Positions 34,314 to 43,251 of a stretch of 64,000 nt of DNA are shown in pieces. The notes below the pieces were generated by a model. That model saw nothing but the letters and a program-made list of their open reading frames with translations, made no database searches and was not told where the DNA came from. Source of the stretch: an uncultured Oleiphilus sp. (GTDB taxonomy: Bacteria; Pseudomonadota; Gammaproteobacteria; Pseudomonadales; Oleiphilaceae); assembly GCA_913020045.1 (NCBI GenBank), contig CAJWBE010000004.1:1-64000 (forward strand). The letters are read 5' to 3'. Numbering within the stretch: position 1 is the first letter of the stretch; each line of letters begins with the position of its first letter. A program made the translations under genes and the position numbers.

Positions 34314-36206
34314 ATGTCAGATAAATCACAATATACCGCTGATTCAATAGAAGTATTAAGCGGCTTAGATCCGGTTAAAAAACGTCCTGGGATGTATACC
34401 GAGACGACGCGTCCAAACCATCTGGCTCAAGAAGTAATCGATAACAGTGTCGATGAGGCGCTAGCGGGTCATGCGGATAAGATAGATGTCACACTGCACA
34501 GTGATGGCTCGTTGTCGGTAACCGACAATGGACGCGGTATGCCGGTCGATGTGCACTCTGAGGAAGGGGTGCCAGGCGTTGAATTGATACTCACGCGTTT
34601 GCATGCGGGTGGTAAGTTTTCAAACGACAGTTATGCCTTTTCAGGAGGTCTACACGGGGTAGGTGTATCCGTGGTGAATGCGTTATCGACACGTTTGGAA
34701 GTGTTGATTCGGCGAGGCGGACAGTTGCACCGTATAGCCTTTGCGGACGGCGATAAGACAGATGATCTTGAAGTCATCGACACCGTTGGCAAACGGAACT
34801 CTGGGACTAAAGTTCAGTTTTGGCCGGATGGAAAATACTTTGACACGGTTAAGTTTTCGGTCAGTCGGCTGCGGCATGTATTGCGGGCCAAAGCGGTGCT
34901 TTGCCCAGGCCTGCATGTGACATTTGTTAATGAGCAAAGTAACGAAAAAGATGAATGGCATTATGAGGATGGACTAAAAGACTACCTCGTCTCTTCTACC
35001 GACGGTTTGGAATGTTGCCCTCAGTCTCCGTTTACGGGATCGATGTCAGCTAATACGGAAGCAGTAGATTGGGCTATTCAATGGCTGGTGGATGGCGGGG
35101 AGCTGACGCAAGAAAGCTATGTCAACCTGATTCCAACGGCTCAAGGCGGCACCCACGTCAACGGTTTTAGAACCGGTTGCTTGGAAGCGATGCGTGAATT
35201 CTGCGAGTTTAGAAACTTATTACCGCGTGGTTTGAAGTTGGGTCCGGAAGATATTTGGGACAAAAGCTGCTTTGTCTTATCCGCTAAGCTACAGGATCCT
35301 CAGTTTTCTGGTCAGACTAAAGAGCGCTTGTCGTCGCGCGAAGCGGCGGCATTTATCTCTGGCGTAGTTAAAGACGCCTTTAGTTTGTGGCTGAACCAGC
35401 ATACAGACGATGCGGAGAAGCTAGCTGAACTGTGCATTAATAATGCACAGCGTCGTTTACGGGCCAGTAAAAAAGTGGCGCGTAAAAAAGTAACGTCTGG
35501 GCCTGCATTACCCGGAAAGCTAGCAGACTGTTCTGGTAGTGATGCGATGAACTCTGAGTTATTTTTGGTCGAGGGTGACTCGGCTGGTGGCTCCGCAAAG
35601 CAGGCGCGTGATCGTCAGTATCAGGCCATCATGCCTTTACGTGGAAAGATACTAAATACCTGGGAAGTGGACTCAAATCAAATCTTGGCTTCGCAAGAGG
35701 TTCATGACATCGCAGTCGCTATTGGCGTTGACCCTGCATCAAGCAATCTGGAAGGGCTGCGATATGGCAAGATATGTATCCTTGCTGACGCCGATTCCGA
35801 CGGCTTGCATATCGCGACATTGCTTTGCGCTTTATTTGTTCAACACTTTAGACCCTTAGTTGAAGCAGGGCATATCTATGTCGCCATGCCTCCTTTGTAT
35901 CGTATTGATATAGGAAAAGAGGTTTACTACGCGCTAGATGAATCTGAGCGCAAAGGTGTCGTCGATCGTATTGAGGCCGAAAAGAAGAAAGGCAAGATAA
36001 ACGTGCAGCGCTTCAAAGGCTTGGGTGAAATGAACCCGCTTCAGTTGCGCGAAACGACCATGGCTCGCGACACAAGACGCTTGGTTCAGCTGACAATCGA
36101 AGACCCCGAATCAACGGTCGAAATTATGGATATGCTGCTCGGTAAAAAACGGGCGAGTGATCGAAAAGTGTGGTTAGAGAAGAACGGAGACCTAGCAGAG
36201 GTTTAA
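34314..36206 (+). CDS. parE: DNA topoisomerase IV subunit B
   Basis: ParE is the ATPase subunit of topoisomerase IV, which unlinks daughter chromosomes. The 630-residue protein has KKRPGMYTETT, the N box QEVIDNSVDEALAGH, DNGRGMP, and GGLHGVGVSVVNALS in the GHKL domain. The Toprim parts are FLVEGDSAGGSAKQARDR and LADADSDGLHIATLL, followed by QRFKGLGEMNP. Length is normal for ParE and lacks the GyrB insert. parC is not adjacent. The terminator stem begins within the last codons. Confidence 0.96.
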   Translation: MSDKSQYTADSIEVLSGLDPVKKRPGMYTETTRPNHLAQEVIDNSVDEALAGHADKIDVTLHSDGSLSVTDNGRGMPVDVHSEEGVPGVELILTRLHAGGKFSNDSYAFSGGLHGVGVSVVNALSTRLEVLIRRGGQLHRIAFADGDKTDDLEVIDTVGKRNSGTKVQFWPDGKYFDTVKFSVSRLRHVLRAKAVLCPGLHVTFVNEQSNEKDEWHYEDGLKDYLVSSTDGLECCPQSPFTGSMSANTEAVDWAIQWLVDGGELTQESYVNLIPTAQGGTHVNGFRTGCLEAMREFCEFRNLLPRGLKLGPEDIWDKSCFVLSAKLQDPQFSGQTKERLSSREAAAFISGVVKDAFSLWLNQHTDDAEKLAELCINNAQRRLRASKKVARKKVTSGPALPGKLADCSGSDAMNSELFLVEGDSAGGSAKQARDRQYQAIMPLRGKILNTWEVDSNQILASQEVHDIAVAIGVDPASSNLEGLRYGKICILADADSDGLHIATLLCALFVQHFRPLVEAGHIYVAMPPLYRIDIGKEVYYALDESERKGVVDRIEAEKKKGKINVQRFKGLGEMNPLQLRETTMARDTRRLVQLTIEDPESTVEIMDMLLGKKRASDRKVWLEKNGDLAEV

Positions 36207-36226
36207 CTCTGTTAGGTTTCGTTTTT
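36190..36226 (+). terminator. parE terminator overlapping its stop codon
   Basis: ACCTAGCAGAG pairs with CTCTGTTAGGT (one G-U) around GTTTAA, which contains the stop codon. A T-rich run follows. Confidence 0.8.
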
Positions 36227-36441
36227 GCCAAGGTACTTATTTCTTATGGCGACCTCATACAAGTCTAGTCGTCGATCTTTAGATTCCGCAATGAACTCTC
36301 GCTCTAAATAATGTTTAACGAGAAGTGAATATTTCTCTGTAACAAAGATAATTCTTCATTTTCTTTCCTGTGTAATCGCTTTTTTGAATGGTTCGCTTTC
36401 TAGAGATATTTGTCTATTTACGCTTTAAGAATAAGAGTTCA

Positions 36442-36483
36442 CTAATATAGTGATTGCTAATTTAGATAACTCTAATATAATGA
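36442..36483. promoter_or_regulatory. Direct repeat, candidate ArsR-family operator
   Basis: CTAATATAGTGA (36442-36453) and CTAATATAATGA (36472-36483) differ at one base and start 30 bp apart, about three helical turns. The first lies just upstream of the -35 box and the second covers the -10 box. Binding by the operon's own ArsR protein is inferred. Confidence 0.5.
36454..36481 (+). promoter_or_regulatory. Sigma-70 promoter of the reactive-sulfur operon
   Basis: TTGCTA and a perfect TATAAT are 16 bp apart. The expected start of transcription is near 36488, about 26 bp before the first gene. Confidence 0.65.
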
Positions 36484-36513
36484 CACCATGTTGATTCTTT
36501 CGAGTATGCTGGA

Positions 36514-37338
36514 TTGATACTTTTTGTTGGTGTGGTCATTGGCTTGGTGCTCGGCTTAACGGGCGCGGGTGGCTCTATCTTTGCGGTGCCTTTACTGGTG
36601 CTGTTGTTAGACTTTCCTGTTCAAATGGCCGCGGGGTTATCGCTTAGTGCCGTCTGTATTTCGGCGCTTGTCGGTGTGTTGTTTCGCCTGCGCTCTAGGC
36701 AGATTGAATGGCTACCGGCTCTTGTTTTTGCAGTGATTGGTTCTGCTGCTGTTCCTTTTGGTGGAGCAATATCCCAACACCTCAATGACCTATTGCTGCT
36801 GTGTTCATTCTCTGTGCTCGTTTGCATCATCGCGATACGAATGTGGAGACAAGCGTCGCTTGTTCCAGAAGCGACAGCTAGCGTAAGGGCGCACGCACCC
36901 AAGCTGGCAGGCTTAGGCGGACACGCTGTTTGTGGCAGTGATGCGCTTAGCCTTAAAAACTTTCGTTTCGCCTGTTTCCTCAGGGTAGCTTTAGCCGCTG
37001 GGTTAACCGGCATATTGTCAGGGCTGTATGGCGTGGGCGGCGGTTTTGTTATCGTGCCGGTTTTAGTGTCTCTTCTTGGGATGGACATTCATAAGGCGGT
37101 TGCTACTTCGTTGCTAGTGATCGCGGTTGTGAGTGGGGTGGGATTCGCCAGTTTCGCTACTCGAACGTCTCTCGATCCAAATTTACTGGGTTTGCTCGCA
37201 CTTGGTGGTGTGTTGGGCATGATGCTTGGTCTTTTGCTTAGTCGAGCGATCGCTGGGCCAGTGCTACAAAAGATTTTCGCGGTAATGATGCTTTTGTTAA
37301 CGCTAGTTATGTTGCTTAGCCACTTTATTATCAGTTAG
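36514..37338 (+). CDS. TauE/SafE-family permease
   Basis: A 274-residue membrane protein with eight or so helices and the two TauE/SafE repeats: VIGLVLGLTGAGGSIFAVPLLVLLL near the start and AAGLTGILSGLYGVGGGFVIVPVLV near 170. The family exports sulfite, sulfoacetate or similar organosulfur anions. It is first in an operon with a persulfide-dioxygenase-like hydrolase, so sulfite or thiosulfate export is likely. The TTG start has only GGA nearby; no ATG in frame exists upstream. Confidence 0.83.
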   Translation: MILFVGVVIGLVLGLTGAGGSIFAVPLLVLLLDFPVQMAAGLSLSAVCISALVGVLFRLRSRQIEWLPALVFAVIGSAAVPFGGAISQHLNDLLLLCSFSVLVCIIAIRMWRQASLVPEATASVRAHAPKLAGLGGHAVCGSDALSLKNFRFACFLRVALAAGLTGILSGLYGVGGGFVIVPVLVSLLGMDIHKAVATSLLVIAVVSGVGFASFATRTSLDPNLLGLLALGGVLGMMLGLLLSRAIAGPVLQKIFAVMMLLLTLVMLLSHFIIS

Positions 37339-37365
37339 GGCTCAATGCTTAGAGGAGAAAGGACA

Positions 37366-38058
37366 ATGCTATTTCGGCAGTTAATTGACGCACAAACATC
37401 AACCTATACCTACCTGTTAGCTGATCTGTCGACACGCGATGCAGTTCTGATCGACCCGGTAAAAGGGCAGGTGTCCTTGTATCTCAAGTTGCTGGAGGAA
37501 CTCGAACTAAGGCTGAGTCATGCCTTGGATACTCATGTTCACGCAGACCATGTGACCGCATTAGGTATGTTGCGTGACCTGACACACTGCCGAACGTATA
37601 TCGGGCACGAAGGGTCAGTCTCTTGCAGTGACGAGAGTCTCGAAGAGGGAATGCTAATACCGTTCGGGTCTTATGGATTGAGGGTTCGCTATACGCCGGG
37701 TCATACCGATGATTCGCACTGCTTTGTTCTTGAGGGGGCTCCAAGTAAAACGGTTTTTACGGGCGACACCTTGTTGATTAGAGGGTCAGGACGAACCGAT
37801 TTTCAGAATGGCAGTTCGAGTGACTTATACAATAGTCTGCATAATATATTGCTCGAACTTGATGGCGACACACAGGTATATCCGGGGCATGATTATCAAG
37901 GAATGACGGTATCGAGTATCAGTGAGGAGCGGCATCATAATCCAAGATTGCAATGGTCAAAAGAAGAGTTTATTCGCCAGATGGACAGCCTTGAGCTACC
38001 AAATCCAAAATTTATCGATATCGCGGTACCCGCCAATTTGCAGTGTGGAAAGTCTTGA
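37366..38058 (+). CDS. ETHE1/Blh-type persulfide dioxygenase-like hydrolase
   Basis: A 230-residue metallo-beta-lactamase-fold enzyme of the ETHE1 group, which oxidises glutathione persulfide to sulfite. T56-H57-x-H59-x-D61-H62, H113 (TPGHTDDS), D134 (FTGDTLLIRGSGRTDFQ) and a late GHDY provide the metal site. The LLIRGxGRTDFQ block is specific for this group. GGAGAAAGGA precedes the ATG at 37366; the longer reading from 37345 has no site. The neighbours are transporters for sulfur compounds and an ArsR regulator, as in bigR/blh operons. Confidence 0.87.
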   Translation: MLFRQLIDAQTSTYTYLLADLSTRDAVLIDPVKGQVSLYLKLLEELELRLSHALDTHVHADHVTALGMLRDLTHCRTYIGHEGSVSCSDESLEEGMLIPFGSYGLRVRYTPGHTDDSHCFVLEGAPSKTVFTGDTLLIRGSGRTDFQNGSSSDLYNSLHNILLELDGDTQVYPGHDYQGMTVSSISEERHHNPRLQWSKEEFIRQMDSLELPNPKFIDIAVPANLQCGKS

Positions 38059-38166
38059 ATACTTGGTCTCGGTCATACGCAAGCAGTGAGTTCAAGCACT
38101 TATTTGTGCCAGACGCAGGGTAGTTGTTTTGAAAAATAAAGTTGAACGTTTTACGTGGAGAGCGTT

Positions 38167-38577
38167 ATGAATATATTGGAGCCGATGATAGGAGGCTTAC
38201 TGATTGGATGCTCGGCGGTGTTACTGTTGATAGGGATTGGTCGAATAGCCGGTATTAGCGGCATTGTGTGGGAGGCACTTCACGCCTTCGATGAGCGAGT
38301 ATGGCGTGGGTTATTTTTGCTTGGGTTGGTTCTTGGGCCGCTGATATTGCTGCAGACGGGCTTACATGAAATACCCGAGAGCTCGTCTGAAAGCTGGCCG
38401 ATGTTAATTATTGCCGGGTTGTTAGTCGGGGCAGGTACACGATTGGGTTCGGGTTGCACAAGTGGTCATGGCGTGTGTGGAATTGCACGCTTTTCTAAGC
38501 GCTCAATCTGGGCAACGTTAACGTTTATGCTAGCGGGTATTTTCACAGTGACGGTGGTAAGGCATGTATTGTCTTAG
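38167..38577 (+). CDS. YeeE/YedE sulfur transporter half, with conserved Cys
   Basis: A 136-residue membrane protein of the YeeE/YedE (Sulf_transp) family. The signature GAGTRLGSGCTSGHGVCGIARFS near 90-112 holds two conserved cysteines thought to handle thiosulfate or persulfide sulfur. About four helices, half the size of fused YeeE. The next gene is the complementary half. GGAG seven bases upstream supports the ATG at 38167. Confidence 0.86.
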   Translation: MNILEPMIGGLLIGCSAVLLLIGIGRIAGISGIVWEALHAFDERVWRGLFLLGLVLGPLILLQTGLHEIPESSSESWPMLIIAGLLVGAGTRLGSGCTSGHGVCGIARFSKRSIWATLTFMLAGIFTVTVVRHVLS

Positions 38578-38649
38578 GTCGCTCAAGGTTTGTCGTTATT
38601 TAGTGCGATACCAATGAGAAGTGATAGATAAACGAAGTAGGGTGGTGGT

Positions 38650-39063
38650 ATGAAAAATTTAATTGGCTTGGTGAGTGGCATCGTTTTTGGCATGGGTTTG
38701 GCGGTTTCGGGGATGACGGACACGGCAAAAGTGCAAGGTTTTCTTGACCTATTAGGTGCATGGGATTATTCATTAGCTATCGTAATGGCTTCTGCATTGG
38801 CAGTTACTGTTCCAGCTTGGCGTTTGATTCGTGGCAAGACACCTTGGTATGCCGGCACATTCAGTTTACCGAGTCTATCCGAGGTCGACGCTCCGTTATT
38901 GCTGGGGGCATTGCTATTTGGCATTGGTTGGGGCCTTTACGGATATTGCCCAGGGCCTGCGGTTGCGGCGATTGCATATGGTAAGGTTGAAGCGCTGGTA
39001 TTTGTTCTAATGATGGCGTTAGGTATGTTTTTGGCGGATTTTTTCAGAACTGCAAACAAGTAA
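38650..39063 (+). CDS. YeeE/YedE (DUF6691) second half
   Basis: A 137-residue membrane protein. SGIVFGMGLAVSGMTDTAKVQGFLDLLGAWD at the start and LLFGIGWGLYGYCPGPAVAAIAYG near 95-117 are standard for the second YeeE/YedE half, with one conserved Cys. It very likely pairs with the preceding protein to form one channel. Confidence 0.86.
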   Translation: MKNLIGLVSGIVFGMGLAVSGMTDTAKVQGFLDLLGAWDYSLAIVMASALAVTVPAWRLIRGKTPWYAGTFSLPSLSEVDAPLLLGALLFGIGWGLYGYCPGPAVAAIAYGKVEALVFVLMMALGMFLADFFRTANK

Positions 39064-39075
39064 AAGGGGTAAGTA

Positions 39076-39378
39076 ATGTCTGAGCTATCGATGCAGGCGC
39101 TGGCAGAAAACGCGTCTGATGCCGAGCGGTTTTTGAAAGAGTTAGCGAATGCCAATCGCCTGATGATCTTGTGTACCTTGTTAGACCAGGAAATGTCTGT
39201 AGCTGAACTAAACTTAAAAGTTCCTTTGTCGCAGTCTGCCTTATCTCAGCATTTAGCGCGTTTGCGAGAGGCCGGTTTTGTCGAAAATCGCAAGGAATCG
39301 CAAACTGTGTACTACCGTTTGACCGACGAGCGAGTCGCCCGTCTCTTGCCTCAGTTCTATGACATGTTTTGTGCGTAG
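39076..39378 (+). CDS. ArsR-family regulator with a two-cysteine sensor (BigR/SqrR-like)
   Basis: A 100-residue winged-helix repressor with recognition region VPLSQSALSQHLARLREAGFVENRKESQTVYYRL. It keeps C33 (LMILCTLL) and C99 (YDMFCA), the spacing of the two cysteines that form a disulfide or tetrasulfide in BigR and SqrR. It has no metal-site ELCV motif. As last gene of the reactive-sulfur operon, it probably represses its own promoter and is released by persulfides. Confidence 0.86.
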   Translation: MSELSMQALAENASDAERFLKELANANRLMILCTLLDQEMSVAELNLKVPLSQSALSQHLARLREAGFVENRKESQTVYYRLTDERVARLLPQFYDMFCA

Positions 39379-39439
39379 TTAGCTGGTTTCCTCAAGGGCT
39401 TCGTCTGTATCGGGTATCAACAAACAGGGCTTACCAACG

Positions 39440-39480
39440 ACGACATAGTCAGCGGTTGTCGTGAATGCTACCTATGTCGT
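39440..39480. repeat. Inverted repeat between convergent genes
   Basis: ACGACATAG (39440-39448) pairs with CTATGTCGT (39472-39480) around 23 bases. It lies between the ArsR gene and the convergent DUF4404 gene and could end either transcript, although no T run follows. Confidence 0.45.
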
Positions 39481-39490
39481 AAGAACGTCT

Positions 39491-39745
39491 TTAAATACCA
39501 ATATTCTTTAACGTTTCGAGTAGCTGGCGTACCACGGATGCACCCTGTGGGTGATCTGCTTCCAGCTCAGTTAGATAAAGCTCTACAGCGTCAATCATGG
39601 TTGGGTCCACTGGGTCTTCTTCATTGAGTTCATGGATATGAGCGTTCAAACGCATCATCAGGTCAGCTTGTTGCGAGCTAGTATTGTCATCTCCAAATTT
39701 GTCATGGAGCTCTGAAATTAAGTTCTTTGCGTGTTGTTTTGGCAT
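39491..39745 (-). CDS. DUF4404-like small protein
   Basis: An 84-residue soluble, helical, acidic protein (HAKNLISELHDKFGDDN, RLNAHIHELNEEDPVDPTMIDAVELYLTELEADHPQGASVVRQLLETLKNIGI). The pattern fits DUF4404, whose function is unknown. A GGAGAAAC ribosome-binding site precedes the ATG. Confidence 0.7.
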   Translation of the reverse strand: MPKQHAKNLISELHDKFGDDNTSSQQADLMMRLNAHIHELNEEDPVDPTMIDAVELYLTELEADHPQGASVVRQLLETLKNIGI

Positions 39746-39831
39746 GTTCGTTTCTCCTTAACATTCAAGTCTCTAATTATCTCTTAATACCATTATTCTA
39801 GCTGACTATTCACGAAGTCATCTGACTGAGG

Positions 39832-40905
39832 TCATGTTTGTGGAGGACGCCACTCCGCCGTTTTCATGAAATGGGCTATCACCTCTGAATAAACTGCCAG
39901 ACCTTCTGTAAAGCCTTGTTGCGCTAGCCATTCATCGTTGTAATACGTGTTTCCATAACGGTCGCCGCTATCGCAAATCATCGATACAACGGAACCTGTT
40001 TTGCCATCTTGTTTCATTTGAGAAATCAACTCAAACGCGGCGATTAAGTTTGTCCCAGTCGATCCGCCACAACGGCGATTGATATGTTTTGCTAAAAAAT
40101 GCATGCAGGAAAAGGACGCGGCATCCTCCACTCGAATCATGTGGTCTACTACCTCTGCCACGAACGAGGGCTCCACCCGCGGGCGCCCAATTCCTTCTAT
40201 ATTTGAGCTATGGTCACTTTTTAGTGAGCGGTCACGACTGTGGAAGTAATCAAAGAAAACGGAGTTTTCTGGGTCGGCAACGCAAAGTTGTGTGTTGTGA
40301 CCTTGATAGCGTAGAAAGCGTCCAATAGTCGCTGAAGTTCCCCCCGTGCCTGCACCTACGACAATCCAACTTGGAATGGGGTGTGGCTCTAGGGACATTT
40401 GTTTGAAAATAGATTCGGCGATGTTGTTATTTCCACGCCAGTCCGTTGCGCGCTCGGCATTGGTAAACTGATCAATGTAAAAGTGGTTGTCGTGTTGGGC
40501 CAATTGTTCCGCAGCGTCGTAAATGCTGCTGCCGGAAACGGTATGGCAGTGTCCGCCATAGAACTCAATTTCTCTGATTTTTTCTGCAGACGTATGTTCG
40601 GGGATGACGGCGATAAATCGCAAACCGAGTAACCGGGCAAAGTATGCTTCTGAAATCGCCGTACTGCCAGACGAGGCTTCAACAACGACAGTATTTTGAG
40701 TAATAGATCCATTGCATAGGCCGTAGAGAAACAATGAACGAGCAAGCCGATGCTTAAGGCTGCCGGTAGGGTGCGTAGATTCATCTTTCAAATACAAGTC
40801 AATCCCGTCAATACATGGCAGAGGAACTTTGAACAGATGTGTGTCCGAAGAGCGTTGACGGTCTGCCTCTATTTTTTTTATTGCTTGATGTACCCACTCA
40901 TGCAT
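39832..40905 (-). CDS. PLP-dependent cysteine synthase/desulfhydrase family protein
   Basis: A 357-residue fold-type II PLP enzyme. The PLP lysine is K51 ([10 protein letters not shown]), with [19 protein letters not shown] as the substrate loop and [21 protein letters not shown] as the phosphate loop; a late STGTN and [15 protein letters not shown] follow. It resembles Cds1-type cysteine desulfhydrases more than CysK/CysM. Whether it makes or breaks cysteine is uncertain. GGTGA supports the ATG at 40905 over the GTG at 40914. The sulfur operon lies close by. Confidence 0.82.
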   Translation of the reverse strand: MHEWVHQAIKKIEADRQRSSDTHLFKVPLPCIDGIDLYLKDESTHPTGSLKHRLARSLFLYGLCNGSITQNTVVVEASSGSTAISEAYFARLLGLRFIAVIPEHTSAEKIREIEFYGGHCHTVSGSSIYDAAEQLAQHDNHFYIDQFTNAERATDWRGNNNIAESIFKQMSLEPHPIPSWIVVGAGTGGTSATIGRFLRYQGHNTQLCVADPENSVFFDYFHSRDRSLKSDHSSNIEGIGRPRVEPSFVAEVVDHMIRVEDAASFSCMHFLAKHINRRCGGSTGTNLIAAFELISQMKQDGKTGSVVSMICDSGDRYGNTYYNDEWLAQQGFTEGLAVYSEVIAHFMKTAEWRPPQT

Positions 40906-41104
40906 CTTTATCACCGCTGTGTATTGTTAACCTGACTATACAAGGTAGTTTAGTGAACGCTAAGGTATTTTGCCGACCAGTTAGAAAAAACATTATTTAC
41001 CAATGCAGTGACATCGCTAATTTGGCATGATGCACGGACATAATAAAAAACCGAGCATAAACAGTACTGTTTGTAGCCGGTATATCTATGATTTAGGGGT
41101 TTCC

Positions 41105-43183
41105 ATGAATAGTTTTGACGACGCATCTGATTCAGGAGAGCGTTGGCAGTCTAAATTTCAGCGTATTGCTCAACGGTTTTTAACGCTAAGTATTTTAGTA
41201 CTGCTATTGGGCACGATTACCTCCGGCACCAGTGAAAATATTCATGCGCAGATGCTTAAATTGGGGGCCCACCTCTGGGATGATTATTTCATTCTAAGGG
41301 GAGAAGAACCCATCGCCACCTGTGACCCTTCTCCGAATATCGAAGCGCGGATTGCAGAGCTCGCGCTGGAGCACGAAGCGGAGAACGATGAGTTCGCTTT
41401 GCTAGCGGAAGACTTTGATGAGGTGGCGGCGAAAAATTCGCTGATGAGCCAGGTTCTGGTCTGTGAGAAAAAACATCAGGATGCGGCGGTCTATAAACAA
41501 AACCTGACAGATTCAGTTGTTTGGTTTCGAGCGCTTGAACACAGCTTTGCGGATATCAGTTTGTTCGCGATTGCACATCAAAAAGCGACGTTGATTCTGC
41601 TGTTGGTCTTGGCGGCTATTGTTGCGACGGCAAAGAATAGTCACATAGCATTTAGGTCTGAGCACACAACGCTTGACCATTACGTATCGCAAACCGCTCA
41701 GGCTTTAGCTTATGCAGGGCTAGGCTGGTCTACGTACTCGTTTTATCAAGGTTCCTACGCGTCTGGCACGGAAGTAACCCACCCTGAGTTGATGATTATT
41801 CTGATGGCCGGGTGTGCTACTTTAGTCTGCATCAACTTGTTTCATTGGTTTAACCCAAGCGAGCACTTAGAGAAGCAAGGTAGCATTTTGCGCTCTATTC
41901 TTACGATACCGATACAAACCTTCATGCTCTTAGCGGCGGTGTTTCACTTTTTCGTGCGGGAAGAGCATTTTCCGGGCGTCGCGATTTACTTCACTCAGAT
42001 CTTTCAGCTAACAAACCTTCATCTTGCGATTGGCTTGTACATTATGGGCGGTATGCTTTTGAAGGAAACGCATTTAGGAGCTCGTCTTTTCGATGTGTTT
42101 AAACCATGGCATCTACCACCCGAAATGCTTGCATTTGTTGCGATCGCGTTGATGGCGTTTCCAACCGCGTACACAGGTGCATCTGGGATTATTATTATTG
42201 CGATGGGAGCAGTGGTTTATCAAGAAATGCGCCGTGTCGGTACGCGCAGACAGTTGGCGCTAGCAGTAACGGCTATGACCGGTTCGGGCGTGGTATTGCG
42301 ACCATGTTTGTTGGTGGTCGGGATTGCGATTTTGAACAAGGAAGTGGTAACGGATGAATTGTTCCACTGGGGTTTCAGGGTGTTTTTGCTAAGCATGGTG
42401 GTGTTCGCCGTGTTTGCGATGATCACGCGTAAGGATCCTATGAAATTAACACCTTTTTCAGAGGCCTTTGCTCCGTCAGTTAGCCGGCTCGGTCCTTTGT
42501 TGCCTTACTTGGCCATACTAGCCGGTACGTTAGTATTTTATGGCTTTGCGTTGGATACCTATTTAGATGAGTTTTCTGCGCCGATTGTGTTGCCAGTGTT
42601 AGTTGCCGTCGTGGTCATATTTGAACGCAAATTTAGCCGTAACTTTAAGGATAGGAATGAAGAGCTAGGCGCTAGTCCGACAGTCACAAAAGCATTTGGG
42701 ACGGCGGTAGATAACTCAGCTATTCAGATTGGCGCCTTGCTAATGTTGATGGCTTGCTCTTTTACGGTGGGAGGCATCATCGAGCGTGGTGGCGGCGTTT
42801 TGATGATTCCTGAGGCTTTCTCCTCTATCTACGCGGCGATGGCGTTCTTGGTGCTATTTTTGGTATTGATCGGCATGATCATGGACCCGTTTGGCGCATT
42901 GATTCTCGTAACGGGAACTATTGCGCCGGTCGCGTATGCGCAGGGAATTCATCCGATTCATTTTTGGATGACCTGTCTAATGGCTTTCGAGTTGGGTTAT
43001 CTTAGCCCGCCGGTATCACTTAACCACCTGTTAACTCGGCAGGTGGTAGGGGATGAAGAAGTAGAGCTCGCGTTACAAGAAGGCGATACGTTCTATTACA
43101 GACATGAGCGTTTGTTATTACCTTTGATGGTGATGGCAACGACACTGCTATTGGTTGCTTTCGGCCCGTTTTTCTTTATGTGA
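41105..43183 (+). CDS. Fused TRAP transporter permease (DctQM-like)
   Basis: A 692-residue membrane protein. Residues 1-170 hold a first TM helix, a charged extracytoplasmic region and a second helix. Residues 180-330 form small-subunit-like helices, and the remainder is a DctM-type large permease (TAYTGASGIIIIAMGAVVYQEM; DPFGALILVTGTIAPVAYAQGIHPIHFWMTCLMAFELGYLSPPVSLNHLL near the end). TRAP systems need a periplasmic binding protein, and none is adjacent. The substrate is unknown. AGGGG before the ATG at 41105 sets the start. Confidence 0.82.
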   Translation: MNSFDDASDSGERWQSKFQRIAQRFLTLSILVLLLGTITSGTSENIHAQMLKLGAHLWDDYFILRGEEPIATCDPSPNIEARIAELALEHEAENDEFALLAEDFDEVAAKNSLMSQVLVCEKKHQDAAVYKQNLTDSVVWFRALEHSFADISLFAIAHQKATLILLLVLAAIVATAKNSHIAFRSEHTTLDHYVSQTAQALAYAGLGWSTYSFYQGSYASGTEVTHPELMIILMAGCATLVCINLFHWFNPSEHLEKQGSILRSILTIPIQTFMLLAAVFHFFVREEHFPGVAIYFTQIFQLTNLHLAIGLYIMGGMLLKETHLGARLFDVFKPWHLPPEMLAFVAIALMAFPTAYTGASGIIIIAMGAVVYQEMRRVGTRRQLALAVTAMTGSGVVLRPCLLVVGIAILNKEVVTDELFHWGFRVFLLSMVVFAVFAMITRKDPMKLTPFSEAFAPSVSRLGPLLPYLAILAGTLVFYGFALDTYLDEFSAPIVLPVLVAVVVIFERKFSRNFKDRNEELGASPTVTKAFGTAVDNSAIQIGALLMLMACSFTVGGIIERGGGVLMIPEAFSSIYAAMAFLVLFLVLIGMIMDPFGALILVTGTIAPVAYAQGIHPIHFWMTCLMAFELGYLSPPVSLNHLLTRQVVGDEEVELALQEGDTFYYRHERLLLPLMVMATTLLLVAFGPFFFM

Positions 43184-43251
43184 GTCTTGGCTGCTTATTA
43201 GATATATAGCGATAAATCCGTGCTCGCGGCCATAAGGTGGGATGAGGTGTG

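Larger units (their letters stand above)
36207..36513. other. Intergenic 307 bp upstream of the sulfur operon
   Basis: No gene. AT-rich in its second half, where the promoter at 36454-36481 and the direct repeat at 36442 and 36472 lie. A nine-codon reading frame from ATG 36488 ends at TGA 36515-36517, overlapping the TTG start of the permease gene; it could be a coupling leader or chance. Confidence 0.5.
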
